The notes under the pieces: generated by a model
Told to the model about the DNA's origin: nothing
What the model saw: the letters and a program-made list of their open reading frames with translations, nothing else
Database searches by the model: none
Assembly: GCA_025526915.1 (NCBI GenBank)
Contig: JAHLKH010000321.1
Location: 1 to 20,571, forward strand
Reading direction: 5' to 3'
DNA from: Entophlyctis helioformis
Lineage: Eukaryota > Chytridiomycota > Chytridiomycetes > Chytridiales > Chytriomycetaceae
DNA: 20,571 nucleotides
Program-made: the position numbers and the translations under genes
Shown here: positions 10,201 to 18,100 of the stretch, piece by piece
How the letters are laid out: every line of letters begins with the position of its first letter
How positions within the stretch are numbered: position 1 is the first letter of the stretch

Positions 10201-10547
10201 AGCGCCGCCCCCTGCAGATGCAGAAGCGCAAAGCAGTGCCGATCGCCACGTACGTGCCCAAGTTCTCCGAAGGCTACTCGCACGACAGCCGCAGCAAGCA
10301 CGACCCTGACCGCGAGCGTGCCGCCGCCGCCAAGGAGCGTGCCCAGTTCAACAAGGAGAAGAAGGGTGCCATCCGCGAGCTCCGCAAGGACGCCGCCTTT
10401 GTCGCCCGCCAGCAGCTCGACGCCATCAAGGAGAGCGATGCTGCCTATAAGAAGAAGATGGACAAGATCATGGGCCAGTTGTCAAGCCAGGAAGGTGCCA
10501 TGCGTGGCTACGAGCGACAGGCCAAGAAGGGTCGGTCAAAGAAGTAG
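7218..10547 (+). CDS. NOP14: Nucleolar protein 14 (Nop14), SSU processome subunit
   Basis: Nop14 is a U3-associated subunit of the 90S/SSU processome, needed for 18S rRNA maturation in the nucleolus. Six exons (7218-7670, 7757-7895, 7964-8100, 8166-9859, 9917-10061, 10143-10547) give 990 residues, longer than yeast or human Nop14 because of acidic insertions. Family landmarks appear in order: NPFEMQFGRPKHEVLGRR (about 76-93), KKTLLVEMQRKN and VDRRIGE, FNLEDDDEIELTHMGRSL, then VMAKSKMHK. A very acidic stretch covers about 425-560. The helical core follows, and the C-terminal block has RRPLQMQ, PKFSEGYSHD, KKGAIRELRKDAAFVARQQ and a Lys-rich end. Introns have GT-AG ends and in-phase joins. The gene lies downstream of RRP1, so factors for both ribosomal subunits are adjacent. 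Confidence 0.97.
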
Positions 10548-10672
10548 AGACGTTGGAGGAGGAAGAGGGTTGACATCAATGAAAACGACATTGGCGGAGA
10601 TAGGTTCCAAGTGCATGACTGGCGAGTCGCGTTGCCACGTCGTCCAAAAGGATTGGGGCAGCTGGAAAGTGC

Positions 10673-10677
10673 AAAAA
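10673..10677 (-). terminator. RNA polymerase III terminator of tRNA-Arg
   Basis: The minus strand has a run of five T starting 8 nt after the tRNA 3' end, the expected position and sequence for Pol III termination. Confidence 0.8.
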
Positions 10678-10684
10678 GTGGGGT

Positions 10685-10757
10685 CGAGCTTACCAGGGGT
10701 CGAACCTGGAACCTCCTGATTCGTAGTCAGACGCGCTATCCATTGCGCCATAAGCCC
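10685..10757 (-). tRNA. tRNA-Arg(ACG): tRNA-Arg, anticodon ACG, no intron
   Basis: A 73-nt cloverleaf on the minus strand. The 7-bp acceptor stem GGGCTTA/TAAGCTC has one G-U pair and the discriminator base is G. The D arm is GCGC-AATGGATA-GCGC, the anticodon arm is TCTGA-CTACGAA-TCAGG and the T-loop is TTCGAAC. Loop bases 34-36 (10722-10724) read ACG, which becomes ICG after deamination and decodes CGU/CGC/CGA. Internal A box (TGGCGCAATGG) and B box (GGTTCGAACCC) are both intact. Confidence 0.97.
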
Positions 10758-10786
10758 GCTTCCACGACTCATTTTCTTGCAGGTGC

Positions 10787-10794
10787 TTTATATA
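10787..10794 (-). promoter_or_regulatory. Upstream TATA element of tRNA-Arg
   Basis: TATATAAA on the minus strand lies about 30 bp before the first base of the tRNA. That spacing suits TFIIIB/TBP placement, as in fission yeast and plants, where tRNA genes rely on an upstream TATA. Confidence 0.6.
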
Positions 10795-10797
10795 CTT

Positions 10798-11308
10798 TGT
10801 TGTGTGTAAGAGAATTGAGGAGCCACTCGAGGATGGCGTGCACAAGCTCGACTGGCAGCGACTGCATGCGGCGGGTTGAGGTGGTGCGAGGTGCTGTGCG
10901 AGGTGGCAGCACTGGGGGAAAGCGGTGCAGACGATGCTGTGCACCAGCCGCGCAGATGAAACAGGGCGTGTTGCGTGCGGCTGCCCAGACAGACCGGCAC
11001 GCTGACAAGCAGACACGCTGACGGACACGCTGACACAAAGACAGACACGCAGACCGGCAGGCTGGCTGGCCGATAGACACGAAACGCGGATAAACGCACA
11101 CGTACGCACGCACCGCATGGCGCAGTCGAGTCTGCGTGGGTGTGCACAGCGTGACTGGCCATGTGCTTTGCGTCTTTGCGTCTTTGCCTTATGGAGGCTG
11201 AAGCTTTCTGCCAGCCAGCCAGCCATTCAAAAGGCACCGCAAACAAGAACGAAAAAGCCACTCAGACGCACGCCCACACACACACACACAGACACACTCC
11301 GCATCATC
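10798..11308. other. Intergenic low-complexity region and 5' leader
   Basis: I see no gene here. The region has short repeats of the GACACGCTGAC type (about 10985-11050), CCAG-rich sequence (11205-11225) and a CA tract (11270-11297) just before the ATG at 11309. An in-frame ATG at 11117 exists, but the peptide it would add is repeat-derived. Confidence 0.5.
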
Positions 11309-12073
11309 ATGACCGAACAGACGTTCAAGCTCGGCTGGGGAAACAGAGCCAAGGCGCTGGCCGAGGAGCAGGAGCGGCTGCGGCAGCTGCAGCTGCTGCG
11401 CGAGCAGGGCCTGCTGCCCGACTCGCCCGCCGCCGCCAGCGAGCACGCCGGCGAGCACCGGCAGATCCCGCCTGGTGGTGCACACGGCCAGCAGCACCTG
11501 TGCCTCGACCACACGCACGCCTCGCTGTCCGTGTCGGCCGCCTCGGCCTCTGCCGCTGCCTCGCTGGCGCCGTCGCTCTCGCTGTCGTCGTCGCTGGCCG
11601 TGCCGTACGCCATCCCGGCCGCCCCCAACGCCATCTCGGTGCCGCTGTACTCGACGTCGGCCGCCTCGTCTCGCGGTATCGGCTCGTACCTGGGCGGCGG
11701 CTCGTCGGCTGCCTCCGCTGCTCGGTCGGTGTCGTCGTCGTCGCTCGCGGGCAGCGCATTGTCGTCGGTCGGCGGCCACACACACGGCGCATTCGCAGCG
11801 GTCGGCTCGCTGTCGACTGCTCCCGTGTCGGTTCCGCTGGGCGGCATCGCCATCAAGGGCGGCCGGCAGGGCAGCGCAAGCATGGCCCACCAGCAGCAGC
11901 TGTCGACGTCCAGCAACGCACACGGCGGCCACATGCTCGGCACGTCGTTCTCGTCCACGGCGTCGTCGCCCTCCAGACGGCACCTGTCCATGTCGCTGCC
12001 GCCTGCACGCATCCGCGAGTTTGGCGACTCGCCGTTCATCACGGGCACGCAGTCGACCGTCTTCTCGCGCTGA
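11309..12073 (+). CDS. Ala/Ser/Gly-rich low-complexity protein, unknown function
   Basis: Unrecognised 254-residue protein in one exon. The start at 11309 is preferred over the in-frame ATG at 11117 because the extra 64 codons translate CA repeats and leader sequence. The N-terminus, FKLGWGNRAKALAEEQERLR, begins a predicted short helix or coiled coil (about residues 6-32). The body (35-230) is rich in Ser, Ala, Gly and His with SSS runs, and looks disordered. The ending is more ordered: ARIREFGDSPFITGTQS. No transmembrane segment or catalytic motif is visible. Strong third-position GC and a stop directly followed by repeat-rich sequence support a real gene, but simple-sequence coding lowers certainty. 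It lies upstream of two Stf2-like genes on the same strand; any link is speculative. Confidence 0.6.
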   Translation: MTEQTFKLGWGNRAKALAEEQERLRQLQLLREQGLLPDSPAAASEHAGEHRQIPPGGAHGQQHLCLDHTHASLSVSAASASAAASLAPSLSLSSSLAVPYAIPAAPNAISVPLYSTSAASSRGIGSYLGGGSSAASAARSVSSSSLAGSALSSVGGHTHGAFAAVGSLSTAPVSVPLGGIAIKGGRQGSASMAHQQQLSTSSNAHGGHMLGTSFSSTASSPSRRHLSMSLPPARIREFGDSPFITGTQSTVFSR

Positions 12074-12660
12074 GCCGTGCACGGCGCTCGGTCTGGCGCT
12101 GCGTCTGGCGCTCTGTCTCTCTGCAGAGCACGCCCTCCTAATAGACACTCACACACACATCTCCTACTCTCTCTCTCTCTCCTACTCTCTCCTACTCTCG
12201 CCTTCCTGTGCTTTCCTCCTGTGAAATACATCCGTCTGCCTGCCTGCCTGCCTGCCTGCCTGATTGATCTCCCTTGTGGTCAGCCACAGCCGCCTGTGCT
12301 TGTGGCTTTGTGCACATCAGCAGACAAGCGGCGGATCGCCTGCCGCACCTGTCGCCACAGGGGAACAACCGCTTGGCCATGACCACTCGTCTCAGAGGCA
12401 CCGATGCTGTCCCAATGCCAGCACACTGGTGTCTGCCAAGACTCTCCAGCAGATGGCGAGCCAGACAGGCGGCTGTGCCACGACAGACCCGCAGGCATGG
12501 TGCTCACCGCTGGTGCTGTGCGCATCAAGGAGCACACACGGCCAGCTTTGCATCAGGGCAACCAGCCAACGCGCTTCACGCTCATCTGCATCGCACAAGC
12601 TTTCCCAGCCAGATCAACAGCGACAGCCAGCCAGACACACACACAGCCAGGCAGCCAGCC
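12074..12660. other. Intergenic region with CT and TGCC microsatellites
   Basis: No convincing gene. It contains a TCTC/CTACTCTC tract (about 12165-12200) and a TGCC tract (12237-12261), then CAGCCAG-rich sequence leading into the ATG at 12661. It probably holds the 3' UTR of the upstream gene and the promoter and leader of the downstream one. Confidence 0.5.
12237..12261 (+). repeat. TGCC tetranucleotide microsatellite
   Basis: Six uninterrupted TGCC units lie in the intergenic region. Similar short tetranucleotide runs recur across the window. Confidence 0.9.
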
Positions 12661-13333
12661 ATGACTCGCACCAACAGAACCAACACCATTGCCGTGCAGA
12701 CCCACGACCGCTCGATTCCACGGTGAGCCATCCATCCATGCATCCATGCATCCAGCCATCCATCCAGCGTTGCTGCCAGTCTGCCGAGTCCAAGGTTGCG
12801 CCACTGACGTCGCATTGAATGGCATCGCTTGTGGCATCGCTCGCTTGTGGCATCGCTCGACTGCAGCAACGGTCGCACAGACACCACCAAGAAGGGCGGC
12901 GCAGGGCAGGGCAACTGGGGCAAGCCAGGCGACGAGCTCACGATGCAAGAGGCACACGACCTGGCGTCCAGCCCGCCAAAGACGCTGTCGTCTGCTGCGC
13001 TTGCGGTCAACAAGGTGCGTCGTCCATGGCAGCTCTTCCCTTGCTGCTCGCCCATGGCAGCTCTTCCATCGCAGCTGCCCAGGACTGCCCTGGCGCAATG
13101 CACGGCGGCTGTGTGCGCCAGCTGTGTGCGCCAGCTTGGAACCCCAACGAAGCTTATCCAGCGACGCGTGACTCACTCGCCCTTGATGCATTGTCATGCC
13201 GCTGGTGGTGCTGCGTGTGCTGCGTGTGTGTGTGCTGCGGGTGCTGCGGGTGCTGCGAGTGCAGATCCAGGTCGTGTCGGTGCCTCCAACGTCGACGGCC
13301 AACGAGGCTGCTGCTGCTGCTGCCCACTCGTGA
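12661..13333 (+). CDS. Stf2/Tma10-like small hydrophilic protein (copy 1, spliced)
   Basis: Three exons (12661-12722, 12867-13014, 13265-13333) join in phase to encode 92 residues. The start MTRTN and the motif KKGGAGQGNWGKPGDEL match the layout of yeast Stf2 and Tma10: an MTRTN-type start, then K-x-G-x-G-K-G-N-W-G-K-P-G-D-E-I. Stf2 is a hydrophilin linked to desiccation tolerance and originally described as an F1Fo-ATPase stabilising factor; Tma10 is ribosome-associated. The remaining residues are polar, with a poly-Ala run near the C-terminus. Exon 2 is well supported by a paralogue at 13986. Exon 3 rests on a phase-0 join and an open frame to TGA, so it is less certain. Both introns hold tandem repeats. 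Confidence 0.75.
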
Positions 13334-13610
13334 CACTCACGCACAGTCACAGTCACCGTCACTGTCACGCCATGCACAGTCACAGTCGCGCCATGATGCC
13401 ACCATGCCACGATGCACAAGCCACAATGAACACAACCTGCCATTCCTCGCTCTGCTGTTGTGGCGACTGCACCTGCTCAGACTGCCTGGTCTGTCCAGCT
13501 GCAGCTGCAGCGTGCGCAGGACGAGCAACGCCCGCCACGCCGCCCTGCCTGCCCGCTGATGACTCCACTGGCTCAAGGGCGAGTGGATGCGCCACTGGCG
13601 CAACAACGCG

Positions 13611-13650
13611 CAGGAACACGCACGAACACGCAGGAACACGCAGGAACACG
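13611..13650 (+). repeat. CAGGAACACG decamer, four tandem copies
   Basis: Four consecutive 10-bp units; the second carries one substitution (CACGAACACG). No spacers, so not a CRISPR-like array. Confidence 0.9.
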
Positions 13651-13746
13651 CGCCATCACTCACTGGCACGCACCCAATGCAAGCCACACGACGCGCTCCA
13701 TTGTCTGTCTCGAGCAGCACGCCTGCCGTGCCAGGGTTCCCTCGCC

Positions 13747-13753
13747 TATTTAA
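13747..13753 (+). promoter_or_regulatory. TATA-like element upstream of the 13986 gene
   Basis: TATTTAA in an otherwise GC-rich setting, 233 bp before the ATG and followed by pyrimidine-rich sequence. It is a plausible core promoter if the 5' UTR is about 200 nt. Confidence 0.35.
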
Positions 13754-13985
13754 CCACGCCTGCTGCCCGCCTTGCTCTTCCCTTGTCCCGTCCAGCCGGT
13801 CTCTGTCTCTCTCTCTCTCAGTCAGCTGTAAGCAGCGCATCGCGCACTTGCACCTCTTGTCGCTGTCTGGTGCACTGCAACGTCTGACACGTCTGTTCCC
13901 TTGCACCGACTCTCCTCTCTCCCCTCACTCGACGTCCACTCGCACACACTCGACATGCACAACCAGAATCCACACACAACCAGCC

Positions 13986-14183
13986 ATGGCCCGCTCTCGC
14001 AACAACAACAACAATGCCCGTGACCGCCAGCCGCACAACGGCCGCAACAACAGCTTCAAGAAGGGCGGTGGCGGCGCGCACAACTGGGGCAAGCCCGGCG
14101 ACGAGCAGTCGATTGAGCAGGCACGCCGCCGTGCAGACCGCATCACGTCGCCGGCCTCGTCTCCTGTGAAGCTGCACTTCTAA
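13986..14183 (+). CDS. Stf2/Tma10-like small hydrophilic protein (copy 2)
   Basis: Single exon, 65 residues. It has an Asn run near the N-terminus, then NGRNNSFKKGGGGAHNWGK and PGDE, followed by a short Arg-rich helix (QARRRADR) and the ending SPASSPVKLHF. The N-G-R-x-x-x-x-K-K-G-G-x-G-x-x-N-W-G-K-P-G-D-E block aligns without gaps with the spliced gene at 12661. The two are therefore tandem paralogues, one with introns and one without. Family members are hydrophilic and heat-soluble, with proposed roles in desiccation tolerance, ribosome association or ATP-synthase regulation. The start is the first ATG of the hydrophilic frame; the longer upstream frame translates leader repeats. Confidence 0.8.
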   Translation: MARSRNNNNNARDRQPHNGRNNSFKKGGGGAHNWGKPGDEQSIEQARRRADRITSPASSPVKLHF

Positions 14184-14880
14184 TCGGCCCTCTCTCTGTT
14201 CCCGTCTCCGTGTGTTCCTGTGTCTGTGTGTCTGCTGCGCATGCCATGATCGTTTGGCAAGGTTACCAATGAAGCGCAGGGTCTGTCCGACTGTCCAACT
14301 GCCTGTCCACATCCACGCGTCCATCAGGGCAGTCTCGCCATCACCAACACGCAGCCGAGACCAAAGGGAATGTCAAGCATACGATCGCTTCATTGAGGCA
14401 GCCAGCCAGCAGCAACAGCAGCAGCCAGAAGCAGCCAGAAGCATAGACAGCGCAAAGGGCAAGGCAGGAGGGAATGTCCAATCGCTCTAGAGTCACGCCG
14501 CCATGGAGGAGGGCTGTCGCAACCGCTAAACGACTGGTGGCAAGGTGGCTGTTTGCGGACTCAGTTCAAAGACAAGCCATAGTGCGTCACACACGGATCG
14601 GCTCGGCAGGCTTCGATGTAGCCCGCAGTCATACATAGCAGAGTGGAGTGCAGAGTGCATTGCAGAGTGCACTCTTCAGAACAGAGTGAGGCGGTGTGGC
14701 TGTGTGCGAGAGCGTCGTGCGGTGTCGCTGGCCACAGAGAGGCGGCCAGACTGGCAGGAAGACTGCCGCCAGTCAGCCAGACACACAATGGGGGGCGGCC
14801 AGAGAGACCCCACAGACGCTCTCGCACCAACACAACCAACAGCGACAGGCAACAGCGACAGGCAAGCAGGCGATAGCAAG
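14184..14880. other. Intergenic region, no gene seen
   Basis: About 700 bp with no supported gene. It contains CAGCAG/CAGAAG repeats (about 14400-14445), GAGTGCA repeats including the palindrome GAGTGCACTC (14665-14674), and CAACAGCGACAGG repeats (14835-14870). Next comes a sharp fall in GC content at about 14880. Confidence 0.5.
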
Positions 14881-14899
14881 TGATGGAAGAAAAGCTGCA

Positions 14900-15132
14900 A
14901 ATCTCGAATTTAACTAATGGCCCAATATTCGGCCCGATAAAGATACAATTACCAAGGATTTTGGAATTGGATTCGTCGCAAGAGGCGTCGAAAAGAAGCC
15001 CGCGTATCACACGATGGAAGGTTCGAGTCAGCAACAAGCATGCGACGACAGGCGGGCGAGGCACACCAACCAGAGGCTTACCTTTATCGTTAGAAAAAGT
15101 GACCCGTTAGGTCGATCGGGAGGTGCCCCGAT
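14900..15132 (-). ncRNA. Candidate Fanzor guide RNA (fRNA/omegaRNA) region
   Basis: This block starts at the base after the Fanzor stop and runs downstream on the same strand. GC falls to about 42% by hand count over 14881-15000, against a clearly GC-rich surrounding. Hairpins on the minus strand: 15115-15132 (ATCGGG/CCCGAT, 6 bp); 15101-15113 (GACC/GGTC); 14972-14992 (TTCGACGC/GCGACGAA, 7 bp with one A-A mismatch); and 14946-14969 (CAATTCCAA/TTGG-T-AATTG, 9 bp with one bulged T). A GGCC/GGCC inverted pair lies at about 14917-14935. TnpB omegaRNAs and Fanzor fRNAs are encoded at or just past the 3' end of the nuclease gene, so the position fits. The exact ends and the guide segment cannot be set from one copy. 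It could instead be a structured 3' UTR or an unrelated ncRNA. Confidence 0.4.
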
Positions 15133-18100
15133 TCAAAGTTGGTAGTCAAACAAGTCACTGTGTGGAATGAGTGACAGGTGACTTGAGGGCAGGCTGTCTG
15201 CGTGCTGGTCGCAGCTGGACGACGGATGGACCGTGTCTTGAACGCTGCTGTACAGCACGTCTTGAACGCCACAGGACGGCAGGCTGATCTGGTCCCATGA
15301 GGCCACATGCGACTTGAAGTGTTTCCGCGTTTGAGGCTGTGGGACAACAGACGGAGCATTTCTTGCACGCAGCTGGATGGAGATATGCATTGCCGCGATG
15401 CTGTTGAGGTGCGCTTGCGTGGCTGGATTGCTGTCGGCTTTGGTGTGCGTCAAGTAGAGCGGCCGGTGTCCAAAGAGCAGATGCCACAGTGCAACCATCC
15501 CGATGTTGGTGGCTCCAAGCACATCGCGGTGGTAGACGGTCGTGCATGGTATGCACTCGTAGCGTCGCAGGTTGGTGCGGTTCTCGTATGGGATCCGCTG
15601 CTTGCACTGCGGGCACATCTGGCTGGTCAGGTTCTCGTTGCAGCGGTAGATCTGTGTGTGTGTGTGTGTGTGTGTGTCAGTTGGTGCACAGATGGATGGA
15701 TGGACAGTGTGGCATCAGACGCACATAGGCATATCCAGACGACCGCAGATGCCTGATGAGAAACCTCTCAAACACAGCGTGCCGGCCACCTTGACCTGTA
15801 AAGTCAATGCCAAATGCCCACACAACGGGAATGTCCTTCTCTGTTGGCTTGTCACAGCGACCTTGAGACGCAGCAGATGCGCGCTTGCCAGTGGTCGATC
15901 CTGCCAGCTTCATGATGCCCTCAAGAGCGTTTCCGCGATCAGACGTGCGCTTGCAGCGCATGGCAAACCGCTTGTCCTTGACCTTCTGTGGAATGCCATG
16001 CCATGCCATGCCATCCAGTGCAATCAGCATGGCGATCAAGCAGCTTGGCGGCCATGTCAATGGGCATTCAGAAACAGAGAAAACGTACCCGTGCATTCAG
16101 GAATGGCGTGCAGTACGCATGGCAGCGCAGATCCCAAAAGGCTCTTTCGCCAGGCTTGACGTTTGGATCGGCATGCTTTGCTGTCTTGAATGCAATGGCC
16201 GCCTGGATGTCGGCAGCCTTGGCATATCGATCAGCAAACCTGACACAAGAGGCAGGCACTGTGAGTTGATCTGGTCAAGAGTGCGCGTGGCGGAGTCATT
16301 GCATGCATACCACCGCTGAAAGTCACGCTCAGCTTGAAACATGCCAGAGGAGAGCACGTAGTTGGCCTCGAGCTTATACGAAAAGTCTCTGAGATCAACC
16401 AAGATGCTGGACGCGCCATACAGGTACCGCTGGCCCCAATCAAAGCTGACAACGCGAACAGTCTGGTAGCCTTGGTCAGTGAACAGATTGTTGGCGTTGA
16501 CAATGTTGGGCAGTCGCTGCGAGGCGTAAAAGTTGCGCTGGGCCTGTCATGCCATGGCATGAGTGAGGAATGTGCAATGCATGTGCACCAAAGCGCGAGG
16601 TTGGCATGCAAGTGGCTTACAGGATTGGGCGTGTATGGCTTGGTGGTTGACGGGTTGGCTGGATCGGCGGCTGTGGATGGCATGTCAGTTGGTGTGGACA
16701 ACAAGTGCGCGTCTGAATTGGCACAGCAACTCACATTCGCCGTTAATGTAATCGGGCTCGCCATCAGCCTCGTCAACAAGCCACGGCTGCTCGCCTGAAG
16801 ACGCTGCGTTGGGATCTGCAGATCAAGGCGGCAGTCAGAATCCATGTGTGCACCATCGCATTCAAGCATGCCACATACAGCAAGGTGACTCTGGACGGTT
16901 TGTGCGGCAGTCCAGAGCCAGCTGGTAGATGCTGTATCCATCCGTCATGATGCTGCCAAGTAGGATCGCCTTGGCTGGTCTTGCTGGACGCACAGCATCA
17001 ATCGCAGCCTTGATATGCTTCTCGTGCTCCTTGCCAACCAGACCCTGCTCGTCGGCCTCTTGCGTCGCCTTGGCTGTTGCCTTGGCAACCGCGTCCATCT
17101 CATCTTTGGCTTCTGAAGGTGTCTGGAAGCGACCTTTCTTGGGGCGGAGACCTGGGAGAAGGATGTCAAAGATGGAAACCTCGCGACTTGCGCTGAATGC
17201 GTCTTGGATCATGCTATTGGGCAACTCAAGAGCTGACTTGGCATCTTTGTAGCCTTGGAGAAAAGTGCAGAGTCAGCATCAAATTGTGTACACATGGCAT
17301 ATACAGGCAGTGCGACCAACCAAGTGCAGCCAGAAGCTGTAGTCTCAATGCCTGCAAAGCAGGATCCTGATTGCCACGGATGCGCTCATCCTTTGTCCTC
17401 ATCACCGCCCAAAAGAGGGTGGTCTCAGTGATGAGGACAAACGGATCACGGCCTGCAGGCTGCGGACACAACTTGAGGGATGAGCCTGCGAGATCACACA
17501 ACTGCTTGAACTTGCCGGCCTCTGACAGCGACTTGTTGCGCACGACCGCCGTGAGCCTGTGCAGTGCTTGTGGGATCTTGACAACGCGTCCGTCTTGTCT
17601 GGTCGACAGTGGCGTGCCAGACGTGGCGTCCCCGGTGGCTGTATCCATTGCCTTGGCAAATTCCGCTGCCTTGTCAGCAGATATACCAGGAATCAGTCGG
17701 TGGATTGCCCAGTCAATGAGCATCGACTGGTGGGTCATGAAGTGCACAGCAAGCATGCCACAGATGCCCCGTGCAAGGTTGCTGTAGATGTCGTTCCGAG
17801 CAGCTGCACACAAACTGTCGTCAAGCCTGCCAGGCAAAACGGCATGCATCGTGCTTGCATCCATGTGCACAATGGCTGACAGCAATGAGCCGGCCTGCGT
17901 CACGTCCATCTTGGCTGCCCGCGCCACACCAGCCTGCATCTTGGTCATGCTGTCCCGGATCATCTGCTGCGTCCATTCGCGGTTGATGATCATCTGCATG
18001 ACCGTCACAATCCACGAGTGGGCCACATGCTTTGTTGCCCGCGGCATGACTGACTCCTGACCGGTGAGAATGTAGCCCAGGTATCGCAGGAGCATATCAA

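Larger units (their letters stand above)
13334..13985. other. Intergenic region between the two Stf2-like genes
   Basis: No gene is supported. It contains CAGTCAC-type repeats (13343-13388), a perfect 10-bp tandem repeat (13611-13650), a TATA-like TATTTAA (13747-13753) and pyrimidine-rich sequence (13795-13920), which resembles the promoter and leader of the downstream copy. Confidence 0.45.

Noticed and set aside
11117..11308. N-terminal extension of the 11309 gene from an upstream in-frame ATG
   Set aside because: The added peptide comes from CA and CCAG repeats of the leader and shows no protein character.
12264..12818. Plus-strand frame of 184 codons overlapping the first Stf2-like exon
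   Set aside because: It is Gln/Ser/His-rich translation of CAGCCAG repeats. The frame with MTRTN and the spliced NWGKPGDE motif explains the locus.
13611..13650. Possible CRISPR-like repeat array
   Set aside because: The units are contiguous 10-mers without spacers in a eukaryotic genome; this is a minisatellite.
13337..13906. Long minus-strand open frame of 189 codons
   Set aside because: It translates CAGTCAC and decamer repeats and has no conserved motif; such frames are common in GC-rich repeats.
14880..15110. Open frame of 76 codons on the plus strand across the lower-GC block
   Set aside because: It sits in a hairpin-rich block, has no recognisable protein features and is partly palindromic. 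RNA structure explains the block better than coding.
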